From: SLJM01 sp964415785
Lineage (GTDB): Bacteria > Myxococcota_A > Bradymonadia > Bradymonadales > Bradymonadaceae
Direction: 5' to 3'
DNA length: 17,264 bases
Assembly: GCA_964415785.1 (NCBI GenBank)
Contig: CAYQBU010000076.1
Coordinates: 1 to 17,264 of the forward strand
Shown: in pieces, positions 7,042-14,011 of the stretch
How positions within the stretch are numbered: position 1 is the stretch's first letter
Layout: every line of letters starts with the position of its first letter
Program-made: the position numbers and the translations under genes
The notes under the pieces: model-generated
Database searches by the model: none
Seen by the model: only the letters and a program-made list of their open reading frames with translations
What the model was told of the DNA's origin: nothing

Positions 7042-7072
7042 AAGCGCCCCGCTTCGGGGCGCTTTTTTTTTT
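7042..7072 (+). terminator. Intrinsic terminator after the acidic-tail gene
   Basis: AAGCGCCCCG (7042-7051) and CGGGGCGCTT (7055-7064) form a ten-bp stem with a CTT loop, running directly into ten T residues (7063-7072). This is a textbook rho-independent terminator for the plus-strand gene ending at 7015. On the minus strand there is no T-run after the stem, so it would end coaX transcription only weakly. Confidence 0.92.
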
Positions 7073-7080
7073 GCCCCGCA

Positions 7081-7845
7081 TTAGCCCGCGCCTTCCGCAA
7101 TGAGTCGAAGCCCTTCCAGAGTCAGAAGTTCGTCGACCTCATCGATAATATCGCTTTCGTCGGCAAAGAAGCGCGCCAATCCCCCGGTGGCCACCACCGT
7201 CACCGGTCCCTCTAGCTCCGCTTTCATCCGCGTGACCATCTCTCGGATCTGACCAATATAGCCGTACAACAATCCCGCCTGGATCGAATGCACCGTCGTC
7301 TGACCGATCACTTTTGGGGGCTTGGCCAATTCCACCCGTGGCAGCTTACTGGCCGCTCGAAATAGCCCCTCGCTGGACACCGTGATCCCGGGACAGATCG
7401 CCCCGCCCAGATACTCGCCGCGATGACTGATGGCATCAAAGGTGGTCGCCGTTCCCAGATCGACGACGATCAACGCCGTCTTGTACCTCGCTCGCGCGGC
7501 CACGGCGTTGACCAGCCGATCGGCACCGACCTCCTGGGGGTTGTCATAGAGAACGGGCATCGCCGCCTCCAGATCACTGCCCACCAGCGCTGGCTCACAA
7601 TCGAAATAATCGCGGATCATCATCGACAAACGCCTCTCCATGGGCGGGACCACGCAGCTGATCACCGCACGCTCAATGGCCGCCGCCTCCAGCCCCGACA
7701 GCTCAAAGAGTTGACGTAGAAATATCCCATGCTCATCGCTGGTTCGCCCATGGTGGGTCTGCAGCCGCCAGTGCTTGACCAACCGCTTGTCCTCATAGAC
7801 CCCCAGCACTGTATTCGTATTGCCCACATCGATGACGAGTAACAT
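7081..7845 (-). CDS. coaX: Type III pantothenate kinase
   Basis: It catalyses the ATP-dependent phosphorylation of pantothenate to 4'-phosphopantothenate, the first committed step of CoA synthesis, in the cytosol. The 254 residues match the usual CoaX length. The ASKHA-fold motifs are all present: IDVGNTNTVLG at 5-15 (phosphate loop, D6), VGADRLVNA at 106-114 (D109, catalytic region), DLGTATTFD at 129-137, GGAICPGI near 147-154 and ATGGLA at 219-224. Type III enzymes are known to be insensitive to CoA feedback and to need a monovalent cation; this is family knowledge. ATG 7843-7845 is preceded by a modest AAGG. It is divergent from the dppB-like gene. The next pathway genes upstream of it, panB and panC, lie 6 kb away on the other strand. 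The birA neighbour common elsewhere is absent. Confidence 0.96.
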   Translation of the reverse strand: MLLVIDVGNTNTVLGVYEDKRLVKHWRLQTHHGRTSDEHGIFLRQLFELSGLEAAAIERAVISCVVPPMERRLSMMIRDYFDCEPALVGSDLEAAMPVLYDNPQEVGADRLVNAVAARARYKTALIVVDLGTATTFDAISHRGEYLGGAICPGITVSSEGLFRAASKLPRVELAKPPKVIGQTTVHSIQAGLLYGYIGQIREMVTRMKAELEGPVTVVATGGLARFFADESDIIDEVDELLTLEGLRLIAEGAG

Positions 7846-7862
7846 CTCTGGCCTTTGCGTTT

Positions 7863-7899
7863 CGGTATGCTCCGTTGCTCATTGACCTGTGGCATACCG
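7863..7899. promoter_or_regulatory. 8-bp inverted repeat in the coaX/dppB divergent spacer
   Basis: CGGTATGC (7863-7870) and GCATACCG (7892-7899) are perfect reverse complements separated by 21 bases. On the minus strand a TTGTCA (plus 7914-7919) stands 17-18 bases before the distal arm, so that arm would overlap the -10 of a coaX promoter. It could be a regulator site or RNA stem in the coaX leader. No good sigma-70 promoter toward dppB was found. Confidence 0.35.
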
Positions 7900-8020
7900 C
7901 TGATAGACCAATGGTGACAACCCGACGGCCCACTCTCGCCCTGCTCCCCATTGCGGCCAGGGGCCCAAATCCATACCTTGGGCATTGAACCATGGTGACC
8001 CTCTCTTTGCGCTCCCATCT

Positions 8021-8968
8021 ATGACCCAATTTCTTCTTCGCCGCCTCTTCACCTCCATGATCGTGATCTTCGGGGTGGTCACGCTGGTCTTCGTGACCAT
8101 GCGGGCTGCCCCCGGCGATCCCGTGGAAGCGATCCTGGGCGAACAGGCCCTGGAGGTGGACAAGGAGCAGATGCGCGTCTGCCTCAACCTGGCCGACGAG
8201 CACGGCGATCCGGTGCCCAAATGGGAGCAATACCTCCTCTTCTGGGGCGATGTCCTCGATGGCACCTTCGGCGAGTTATGCGACGAGCCCGGCGTCTACG
8301 TCATCGATCGACTGATCGACAATATCCCCCCCACCTTTGAGCTGGCCCTGGCCGCCATGCTCTTCGCCATCTTGATCGGGCTTCCCCTGGGCATCATCGC
8401 CGCCCTTCGCCCCTATTCTTGGATCGATAACACCTCGGCGGTGATCTCCCTGATGGGGATATCTATACCTAATTTCTGGCTGGGGCCGATGCTTTTGATC
8501 CTCTTCAGCCTCACCCTCCAGGTGCTTCCCAATCCCGGCGCCGGAGTCTCCGGACTCGCCGCCCTCGTATTGCCCGCCATCACCCTTGGGACGGCCCTGA
8601 GTGCCAAGTTGATGCGCATGACCCGCTCCAGCATGCTGGAAGTCCTCAACCGCGACTACATACGCACCGCCAAGGCCAAGGGCCTCTCCGCCTGGCGGGT
8701 GACCCTTAAGCACGGCCTTCGAAACGCCTTGATCCCCGTGGTCACCATCATCGGCCTCCAATTTGGAGCCCTCCTGACGGGCGCCATCATCGTCGAAAAG
8801 ATCTTTGCTCGCCCCGGCGTCGGCACCATGCTCCTCGACGGCATTGAGCAGCGCAATTACCTCATCGTCCAGGGCTGTGTCCTCTTTATCTCGTTTACCT
8901 ATGTGATCGTAAATCTCGTCACGGACCTCCTCTATGGGTTCGTGGATCCCCGTATTCGCTACGACTGA
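8021..8968 (+). CDS. ABC transporter permease, DppB/OppB family
   Basis: This is an inner-membrane permease subunit of a dipeptide/oligopeptide (or nickel) ABC importer, 315 residues from ATG 8021. The N-terminus MTQFLLRRLFTSMIVIFGVVTLVFVTMRAAPGDP is the family hallmark: first helix then the APGDP loop. Further helices follow from about residue 105, then the cytoplasmic EAA loop YIRTAKAKGLSAWRVTLKHGLRNALIPVV that docks the ATPase, and the family ending YGFVDPRIRY. An in-frame TTG at 7985 would add 12 residues that do not fit the family, and no good ribosome binding site serves either start. It pairs with the dppC-like gene 17 bases on. No solute-binding protein or ATPase gene is in the window, so the substrate is open. 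Confidence 0.93.
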   Translation: MTQFLLRRLFTSMIVIFGVVTLVFVTMRAAPGDPVEAILGEQALEVDKEQMRVCLNLADEHGDPVPKWEQYLLFWGDVLDGTFGELCDEPGVYVIDRLIDNIPPTFELALAAMLFAILIGLPLGIIAALRPYSWIDNTSAVISLMGISIPNFWLGPMLLILFSLTLQVLPNPGAGVSGLAALVLPAITLGTALSAKLMRMTRSSMLEVLNRDYIRTAKAKGLSAWRVTLKHGLRNALIPVVTIIGLQFGALLTGAIIVEKIFARPGVGTMLLDGIEQRNYLIVQGCVLFISFTYVIVNLVTDLLYGFVDPRIRYD

Positions 8969-8985
8969 CCCAAGGATCTGATCCG

Positions 8986-9849
8986 ATGCTCGAGCGCATC
9001 GCACAATCCATCGGCGTCCGACCTCAGCAACTTCGGCGCCTGGGGCCACTGGCCTACTTCGGCATCACCTTCTTGCTATTGGTGATCCTGGTGGCCCTGT
9101 TGGGCCCCTGGATCGCCCCTTTTGATCTCAACCACATGGACGTCACCCGCCAATTGGAGGGGCCCTCCGCCGATCACTGGTTGGGCACCGACGAAAACGG
9201 CGGCGATCTATTGACCCTCATTATCTATGGCACCCGCGTCGCCGTGATGGTGGGCCTGTCTGTGGTCACCATCTGCAGTACTGTAGGCGTCGTCCTGGGC
9301 GCTATTTCTGGCTATTTTGGAAGCGTCATCGACGAGGTGATCATGCGGATCACCGACATTCTCATGGCCTTTCCCGGAATTCTATTGGCGATCCTGATCA
9401 TCTTTATCACCCAAGAGCCGAGCCTGTTGGCCGTCATCCTCGCCCTCTCCGTCTCCGGTTGGGCGGGCTACGCCCGGCTGGTCCGCGGCCAGGTCCTCTC
9501 GGTGCGCGACGAGGCCTACGTGGAGGCTGCCCAGGGCCTGGGCTTGACCACTCCCCGCATCCTCGCTCGCCACGTGGTCCCCAACACTTTTGCCCCCGTC
9601 ATCATTCAAGCCACCTTTGGCGTCGCTGGCGCCATCCTCGCCGAAGCGGCCCTCAGCTTTCTCGGCCTCGGCCCTCAAGATATGCCCAGTTGGGGAGCCC
9701 TCCTCGACCAGGGCGCCCACTACTTTTTATTGACCCCTCATCTGGCGATCTTTCCGGGGTTGGCGATCATGTTTACCGTTCTCTCCATTAATTTCGTCGG
9801 CGACGGCCTTCGCGACGTGCTCGACCCCCGCGGTCTTTCCCGTCACTGA
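8986..9849 (+). CDS. ABC transporter permease, DppC/OppC family
   Basis: This is the second membrane subunit of the same importer, 287 residues. It has the typical short cytosolic N-terminus, a first helix (LAYFGITFLLLVILVALLGPWIAPFD) and the conserved periplasmic stretch HWLGTDENGGDLLTLIIYGTRVAV. The EAA loop YVEAAQGLGLTTPRILARHVVPNTFAPVII is followed by EAALSFLGLGPQDMPSWGALL and the end motif NFVGDGLRDVLDPR. ATG 8986 has AAGGA nine bases upstream. The 17-base gap after the first permease gene and the 27-base gap before the nagZ-like gene point to one operon. The pairing with a muropeptide-type glycosidase suggests import of cell-wall peptides, but ordinary dipeptide uptake fits too. Confidence 0.94.
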   Translation: MLERIAQSIGVRPQQLRRLGPLAYFGITFLLLVILVALLGPWIAPFDLNHMDVTRQLEGPSADHWLGTDENGGDLLTLIIYGTRVAVMVGLSVVTICSTVGVVLGAISGYFGSVIDEVIMRITDILMAFPGILLAILIIFITQEPSLLAVILALSVSGWAGYARLVRGQVLSVRDEAYVEAAQGLGLTTPRILARHVVPNTFAPVIIQATFGVAGAILAEAALSFLGLGPQDMPSWGALLDQGAHYFLLTPHLAIFPGLAIMFTVLSINFVGDGLRDVLDPRGLSRH

Positions 9850-9876
9850 TCTCTACCTCTGGCTTTTCGAGGCACC

Positions 9877-11031
9877 ATGACTGGCTTTGATTTCTCCGAT
9901 CCCGATCTGTTGGCCGATGTGGGCGAACACTTTATCGTCGGCTTTCCCGACGCCACCGACCGGGCCCCGGATGCCATCGCTTCGGCCCTCCAGGCCCGCG
10001 CCATCGGCGGCGTGATCTGCTTTCGACGAAACCTCGACTCCGTCGAGCAGATCGCCTCTTTGACCGCCGACATCCACCGCCAGGTTCCCACCGACGCCCC
10101 GGCCCCCTGGATCGCCATCGATCAAGAGGGCGGGCGCGTCACCCGCATCGACGAGCCCCTGACCCCCATCCCGCCCATGGCCGCCCTTGGAGAGGCCGCC
10201 GACCTGCGCGACGTCGGCCGCATCTCCGAGGTCATGGCCACCGAGTTGGCCACCCTTGGGTTCACCCTCAACCTGGCGCCGGTACTCGACGTCCACAGCA
10301 ATCCCGACAACCCCGTCATCGGCGACCGATCCTTTGGCAGCGATCCCACCCGCGTCGCCCGCTGTGGGGCCGGCTTTATGCTCGGCCACCATACCGCCGG
10401 CGTCGTTCCCTGTGGCAAACACTTTCCAGGCCATGGCGACACGGACCTCGACAGCCACCTCGATCTCCCCGTCGTCGACCACGACCGCCAACGCCTCAAC
10501 CAGATCGAGCTCTACCCCTTTGAGCGCGCTATCGCCGCCGATATCCCCATGATCATGACCGCCCATCTCATGGTCCCTGCCCTCGATCCCACCTACCCGG
10601 CCACCTTCAGCCCCCGTATCCTCGACGGGTTGCTTCGCCGAGAATTGGGCTTTGATGGCCTGGTGATCACGGATTGCCTGGAGATGAAGGCCGTCAGTGA
10701 CCACTACGCCATCACCGACATGATCGATCTGGGCATGGCCGCCGGCGTCGATATCTTTTTGATCTCCCACACCGAAGCAAAGTGGCGATCCGCCATCGAG
10801 CACCTCTACCAAAGTGCCGTCGACGATCCCGCCAAGCGCACCAAGATCGCCGACAATGCACGCCGTATCAGGACCACCCGCCGACAACTTCTCGGCCACT
10901 GGCCGCGCCCCTTCTCTCCTTCCTCCGACCTCCGTTCCCACCTCGGTAGCCCTCAACACCGGGCCCTTGTCGCCCCCTACCTCGACCCTCGCACCGACGG
11001 CGACGATCCCACCGCTCCATCTCACACTTGA
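9877..11031 (+). CDS. nagZ: Glycoside hydrolase family 3 beta-N-acetylhexosaminidase (NagZ-like)
   Basis: It is predicted to remove terminal beta-linked N-acetylglucosamine, in Gram-negatives typically from anhydromuropeptides during peptidoglycan recycling. The 384 residues start with a TIM barrel: GGVICFRRN near 46-54, then IDQEGGRVTRI at about 85-95. The NagZ-specific loop KHFPGHGDTDLDSH (181-194) supplies the acid/base His186 and Asp188. GLVITDCLEMKAV carries the nucleophile Asp266. There is no signal peptide, which fits a cytosolic enzyme. The C-terminal 40 residues are Pro/Arg-rich and longer than in E. coli NagZ (about 340 residues). ATG 9877 has GAGG five bases upstream. It is the third gene of the permease operon, so cleavage of imported muropeptides is a reasonable inference. 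No ampG or amidase gene is visible. Confidence 0.9.
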   Translation: MTGFDFSDPDLLADVGEHFIVGFPDATDRAPDAIASALQARAIGGVICFRRNLDSVEQIASLTADIHRQVPTDAPAPWIAIDQEGGRVTRIDEPLTPIPPMAALGEAADLRDVGRISEVMATELATLGFTLNLAPVLDVHSNPDNPVIGDRSFGSDPTRVARCGAGFMLGHHTAGVVPCGKHFPGHGDTDLDSHLDLPVVDHDRQRLNQIELYPFERAIAADIPMIMTAHLMVPALDPTYPATFSPRILDGLLRRELGFDGLVITDCLEMKAVSDHYAITDMIDLGMAAGVDIFLISHTEAKWRSAIEHLYQSAVDDPAKRTKIADNARRIRTTRRQLLGHWPRPFSPSSDLRSHLGSPQHRALVAPYLDPRTDGDDPTAPSHT

Positions 11032-11151
11032 TTCATCATCGCGATCTTTCTACAGTCCTTGACTCGACTCGCACAATTTATCGGCGCCCTTCCCCTCTAC
11101 GGTGAGTGACGCCGCATTACGACGTTGATCCAACCCCTCTCAAGGTATGTT

Positions 11152-12549
11152 ATGACCTACCCAACGACCTGGCTTCGCGCGGGCACCATCGCTGCCATGG
11201 CTGGTTGCCTCTGCCTTACTCCCCTCCTCGGCTGTTCTAGCGACGACGACGCTGGCGCAAACGCAGGGCTCAACACCGAAGAGGGCCCCAATAACAATAA
11301 TAACGGCGGCAGCACCAATGGAGGCGAGGGCGGTGATGAAAACTCCTCGCCCTCCAATAGCTCCAACAACGGCAATAATCAGCCCAATAATGGCGGAGGC
11401 GACGATCCCCCCACCAACGCCGCCGACGAGCTTCCCCAGGGCAGCCTGACCACCGTCACCCTCCTCGACGAATTCGATGTCCCCATGGAGGACGGTTATA
11501 CCGACCACCTCACCGTCGACATCCCCGACGACGTCTACTCCGTGGCCATCACCGTCACCGAGGGCGACGAGGACGACAACTTCCTGGTCACCGACTGGAG
11601 CGACGAAGACGGGTTCTACATCGTCCCCGAGGGATGGGAAGAGACCCAGCAGATCTGCTACCAAAACTGCAATAACCGCACGATGCCTCGACCCGGCGCC
11701 TATGGGATCCTTGCCCCCAACAACCCGGACTCCAAGGTCGAACCCGGAGAACACCAATTTCGCGTCCATGCCCTGGCCATGCCCGCCATCGGCTTCCAAT
11801 TTGACGAGCCCGACGTGGGCACCAGCGAGAGCGTCCGCGTCACGGTTCACGCCGAAATCGTCGATGACGAGATTCCCGACACGGGCACCATTAATCTCAA
11901 CCTCTTCTTTACCGGCTCCAACGACTGGACCGCCTCCAGTGCCGCCAGCGATTCCGAATTCCAGGCCATGCTCGACGAAGTCGACGACGTTTACGACCAG
12001 GTGGGCATCAACCTCGGCGACATCAGCTACCACGACGTCAGCTCCGACTACGCAGTCCTGGAGGACATCATGAGCGGCAGCGGAGATATGGCTCAGATGA
12101 TGAGGGAATCCAGCCGCGGTGACCACGTCGGTCCCAGCGTCTTTTTCGTCTCCGAGCTCAACGCCTTTGGCGGCATCTTCGGCAAAGACGATATCGCCGG
12201 CGACAATCTCCAGGCCGGCGGCGGCGTCCTCGGCATCTCTGCGGGCATCCCCGGTCCCATGATCATCGACGGCTCCCCGGCCAGCGGCGTCGCCGTCGCC
12301 GTCGACTCCTCCATGGCCGACGGATCACCCGGGCTCACCCACGTGGTGGCCCACGAACTGGGCCACTATCTGGGTCTCTTCCACACCAGCGAACAAATGG
12401 CCTTTGGTCCCACACCGGAGCACGATCCGCTCCCCGATACCGCCGAAGATGACACCTCCTTATTGATGCACGCCACCGGCGATGGCGACACCCTGAGTGA
12501 ATGGCAGGGCCGTGTGATGCGTAAAAACCCATGGGTCTATCACGACTGA
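11152..12549 (+). CDS. Metzincin-type zinc metalloprotease lipoprotein
   Basis: This is a predicted exported protease anchored by lipid, 465 residues from ATG 11152 with AAGG six bases upstream. The signal peptide ends in a lipobox LLGC, lipidated at Cys28, followed by an acidic stretch and an Asn/Gly/Ser linker (about 45-100, NNNNGG-type) common on surface lipoproteins of Bradymonadales-like bacteria. The catalytic site is HELGHYLGLFH (His401, Glu402, His405, His411), the metzincin HExxHxxGxxH zinc motif, with a likely Met-turn at SLLMHATG shortly after. The region between (about 105-390) is unrecognised: an acidic beta-rich part with the cysteines QICYQNC, then an alpha/beta lead-in to the active site. 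The substrate is unknown. It begins 120 bases after nagZ and is followed by the HEAT and thioredoxin genes. Confidence 0.88.
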   Translation: MTYPTTWLRAGTIAAMAGCLCLTPLLGCSSDDDAGANAGLNTEEGPNNNNNGGSTNGGEGGDENSSPSNSSNNGNNQPNNGGGDDPPTNAADELPQGSLTTVTLLDEFDVPMEDGYTDHLTVDIPDDVYSVAITVTEGDEDDNFLVTDWSDEDGFYIVPEGWEETQQICYQNCNNRTMPRPGAYGILAPNNPDSKVEPGEHQFRVHALAMPAIGFQFDEPDVGTSESVRVTVHAEIVDDEIPDTGTINLNLFFTGSNDWTASSAASDSEFQAMLDEVDDVYDQVGINLGDISYHDVSSDYAVLEDIMSGSGDMAQMMRESSRGDHVGPSVFFVSELNAFGGIFGKDDIAGDNLQAGGGVLGISAGIPGPMIIDGSPASGVAVAVDSSMADGSPGLTHVVAHELGHYLGLFHTSEQMAFGPTPEHDPLPDTAEDDTSLLMHATGDGDTLSEWQGRVMRKNPWVYHD

Positions 12550-12588
12550 GACTCCTCGCTATTCTCGACCACGATTCCAAGAACCTCT

Positions 12589-12592
12589 GGAG
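12589..12592 (+). promoter_or_regulatory. Ribosome binding site that decides the start at 12601
   Basis: GGAG lies eight bases before ATG 12601. The in-frame GTG 12592 overlaps it and ATG 12595 is only two bases away, so ATG 12601 is the best start. Confidence 0.5.
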
Positions 12593-12600
12593 TGATGATC

Positions 12601-13191
12601 ATGCAGCAACTTTTTAATACACTTGGCTTTGCCACCCTTATTCTTTGCCTCGGCCTCATCGCCTCGCCCGCCATGGCCCACACTGCCGGCGAGCACCAGG
12701 CCGACCCCACCCACAGCGAGGTCGATGACGACGCCGACTTCGAGACCGTCGTTCGCGGCATCGACACCCTGCCCAACCTTCAGGCCTTGACCGAGCGGTG
12801 GCCCGATGCCGAACAGCGCCTCATCGATCTGGCCATCGATGAAGAGCGCTCTGAATTTATTCGCTGGCGCGCCACCTCGCTGCTCGGCAATTTCCAGAGC
12901 GACGCCGTTCAATCCACCCTCGTGGACCTGACCGGCACTGAGGAGCGCCGCGTTCGCTCCATGGCCTACACCCTGTTGGCCGGTGCCTTCCTGGAGCGAG
13001 GCGACGACGACCTCTTCGAGATCGTCGAATCCGGTCTCAGCGACAATAGCGAGCAGGTGCGCCACAACATCGTTCGCGCCCTGGGCCATAGCGACCACCC
13101 CGGCGCCCGCAGCCTCCTCGAGGAACTGGCCTCGTCTCACGACGACCCTCAGGTCCAGCGGCTGGCGACCCGCTCCCTTGAGCGCCAGTAA
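12601..13191 (+). CDS. Periplasmic HEAT-repeat protein
   Basis: This is a 196-residue exported protein with no recognised enzymatic function. A classical signal peptide (residues 1-26, ASPAMA with cleavage before His27) would leave a mature N-terminus HTAGEHQADPTH, unusually rich in His. An acidic spacer follows, then about three HEAT-like helical pairs from residue 75 to the end. Examples are SEFIRWRATSLLGNF, ERRVRSMAYTLLAGAF and SEQVRHNIVRALGHSDHPGARSLLEELA. HEAT solenoids usually bind partner proteins. It starts 51 bases after the metalloprotease and is followed by a hairpin and a thioredoxin-like gene, so it may act in the same envelope process. A His at the mature N-terminus is seen in copper-binding histidine-brace proteins such as CopC; its relevance here is conjecture. 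Confidence 0.85.
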   Translation: MQQLFNTLGFATLILCLGLIASPAMAHTAGEHQADPTHSEVDDDADFETVVRGIDTLPNLQALTERWPDAEQRLIDLAIDEERSEFIRWRATSLLGNFQSDAVQSTLVDLTGTEERRVRSMAYTLLAGAFLERGDDDLFEIVESGLSDNSEQVRHNIVRALGHSDHPGARSLLEELASSHDDPQVQRLATRSLERQ

Positions 13192-13216
13192 CACCACCGA
13201 CCTGCTCTGTGACCCG

Positions 13217-13247
13217 GCGGGGATCCCTTGTTTCAAGGGATCTCCGC
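13217..13247 (+). terminator. Strong 14-bp hairpin after the HEAT gene, no T-run
   Basis: Arms 13217-13230 and 13234-13247 pair over 14 positions (one G-T wobble) around a TTT loop, 26 bases past the HEAT gene stop. The RNA would be very stable. No T-run follows (CTGTGGCGG), so it is not a classical intrinsic terminator. It may protect a 3' end or attenuate read-through. Confidence 0.5.
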
Positions 13248-13295
13248 TGTGGCGGTTCTTGGAATGCAGTTCATCGTTCCCGCGTTCGACAGTCC

Positions 13296-13319
13296 AGTGC
13301 CGCAAGAAGTGCCGCAAGA
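13296..13319 (+). repeat. Perfect 12-bp tandem duplication
   Basis: AGTGCCGCAAGA occurs twice head to tail (13296-13307 and 13308-13319) in the spacer before the thioredoxin-like gene. It could be a slippage product or a paired binding site. Confidence 0.8.
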
Positions 13320-13358
13320 CCTGCTCCATTGATATTTCTACGGTCCCCCGTCATCTCT

Positions 13359-13907
13359 ATGAGCGACAAATCCCAAGACCCCACGCCCTCTCTATGGAAA
13401 CGCCTTCGTTCGCGACGAAGCACGCGGTGGGCCATCGACATCGCCCTCGTCCTCGCCGTCGTGGCCGCCATCACCGCCTACCAGACGCGCCACCTCCTGA
13501 CCGGTGACGACCCCCTTCCACCGGCCACCGTTCAAGCCCTCGACGGCAGCGAACGCGACCTCTCTCAACTCGACGCCGACCGCACCCTGATCTACTTCTG
13601 GACCACCTGGTGCGGGGTTTGCGACCTCCAAAACGGTGCCGTCCAATCCCTCCATAAGCGCGCCGACGGCGAAAGCCTCGAGGTCATGGCCATCGCCCTT
13701 CACTACGAACACCCCGACGAGATCACCAACTATATCGAAAAAGAAGAGCTCCACTTCCCCGTCTATCTCGGCACCCCCGGGTTGGCCGAACGCTTCAATA
13801 TCCAGAGCTTTCCCACCATCTATATCATCGACGACCAACAGCAGATCCGCCATGGGCTCGTCGGCTACACCACAGGAATTGGCCTCCGCGCCCGCCTCTG
13901 GTGGTGA
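13359..13907 (+). CDS. Membrane-anchored thioredoxin-like protein disulfide oxidoreductase (ScsD/TlpA-like)
   Basis: This is a predicted periplasmic thiol-disulfide oxidoreductase held by one N-terminal helix, 182 residues. A basic N-terminus (KRLRSRRSTR) precedes the helix at about 24-41. The thioredoxin fold then starts with TLIYFWTTWCGVCDLQ, active site C85-G-V-C88. A later FPTIYIID supplies the cis-Pro, and the end GYTTGIGLRARLWW resembles ScsD-type proteins. Those act in copper tolerance or disulfide reduction in enterobacteria; the role here is inferred from family only. The start is ATG 13359 because upstream in-frame codons translate the hairpin and tandem-repeat spacer. No clear ribosome binding site is seen. 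Neighbours are the exported HEAT protein upstream (167-base gap) and panB downstream. Confidence 0.88.
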   Translation: MSDKSQDPTPSLWKRLRSRRSTRWAIDIALVLAVVAAITAYQTRHLLTGDDPLPPATVQALDGSERDLSQLDADRTLIYFWTTWCGVCDLQNGAVQSLHKRADGESLEVMAIALHYEHPDEITNYIEKEELHFPVYLGTPGLAERFNIQSFPTIYIIDDQQQIRHGLVGYTTGIGLRARLWW

Positions 13908-13929
13908 TTCCTCCGTCTCTGCGCCCCCA

Positions 13930-13958
13930 TTGACCCGCCCCAACACCCTCCTTAGGAT
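13930..13958 (+). promoter_or_regulatory. Sigma-70-like promoter for panB-panC
   Basis: TTGACC (13930-13935, five of six consensus) and TAGGAT (13953-13958, four of six) are separated by exactly 17 bases. Transcription would start near 13965, about 47 bases before panB. A small hairpin GCCAC-ATCG-GTGGC (13965-13978) would lie at the very 5' end of the message. Confidence 0.5.
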
Positions 13959-14011
13959 AGCGCCGCCACATCGGTGGCCATCGCCACGCGTTCCTTCTTC
14001 AAGGCTCAGGC

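Noticed and set aside
7882..7907. TTGACC with GATAGA as a promoter for the dppB-like gene
   Set aside because: The spacing is only about 14 bases, too short for sigma-70.
9853..11025. 390-codon minus-strand frame
   Set aside because: Mirrors the nagZ-like gene, is Gly/Val/Asp-rich, and matches no family, whereas the plus strand carries GH3 motifs.
11140..12126. 328-codon minus-strand frame over the metalloprotease
   Set aside because: Low-complexity Val/Gly translation opposite a gene with clear lipobox and zinc motif.
13209..13358. Upstream extension of the thioredoxin-like protein
   Set aside because: The added 50 residues translate the hairpin and tandem-repeat spacer and would bury the membrane anchor; ATG 13359 fits the family.
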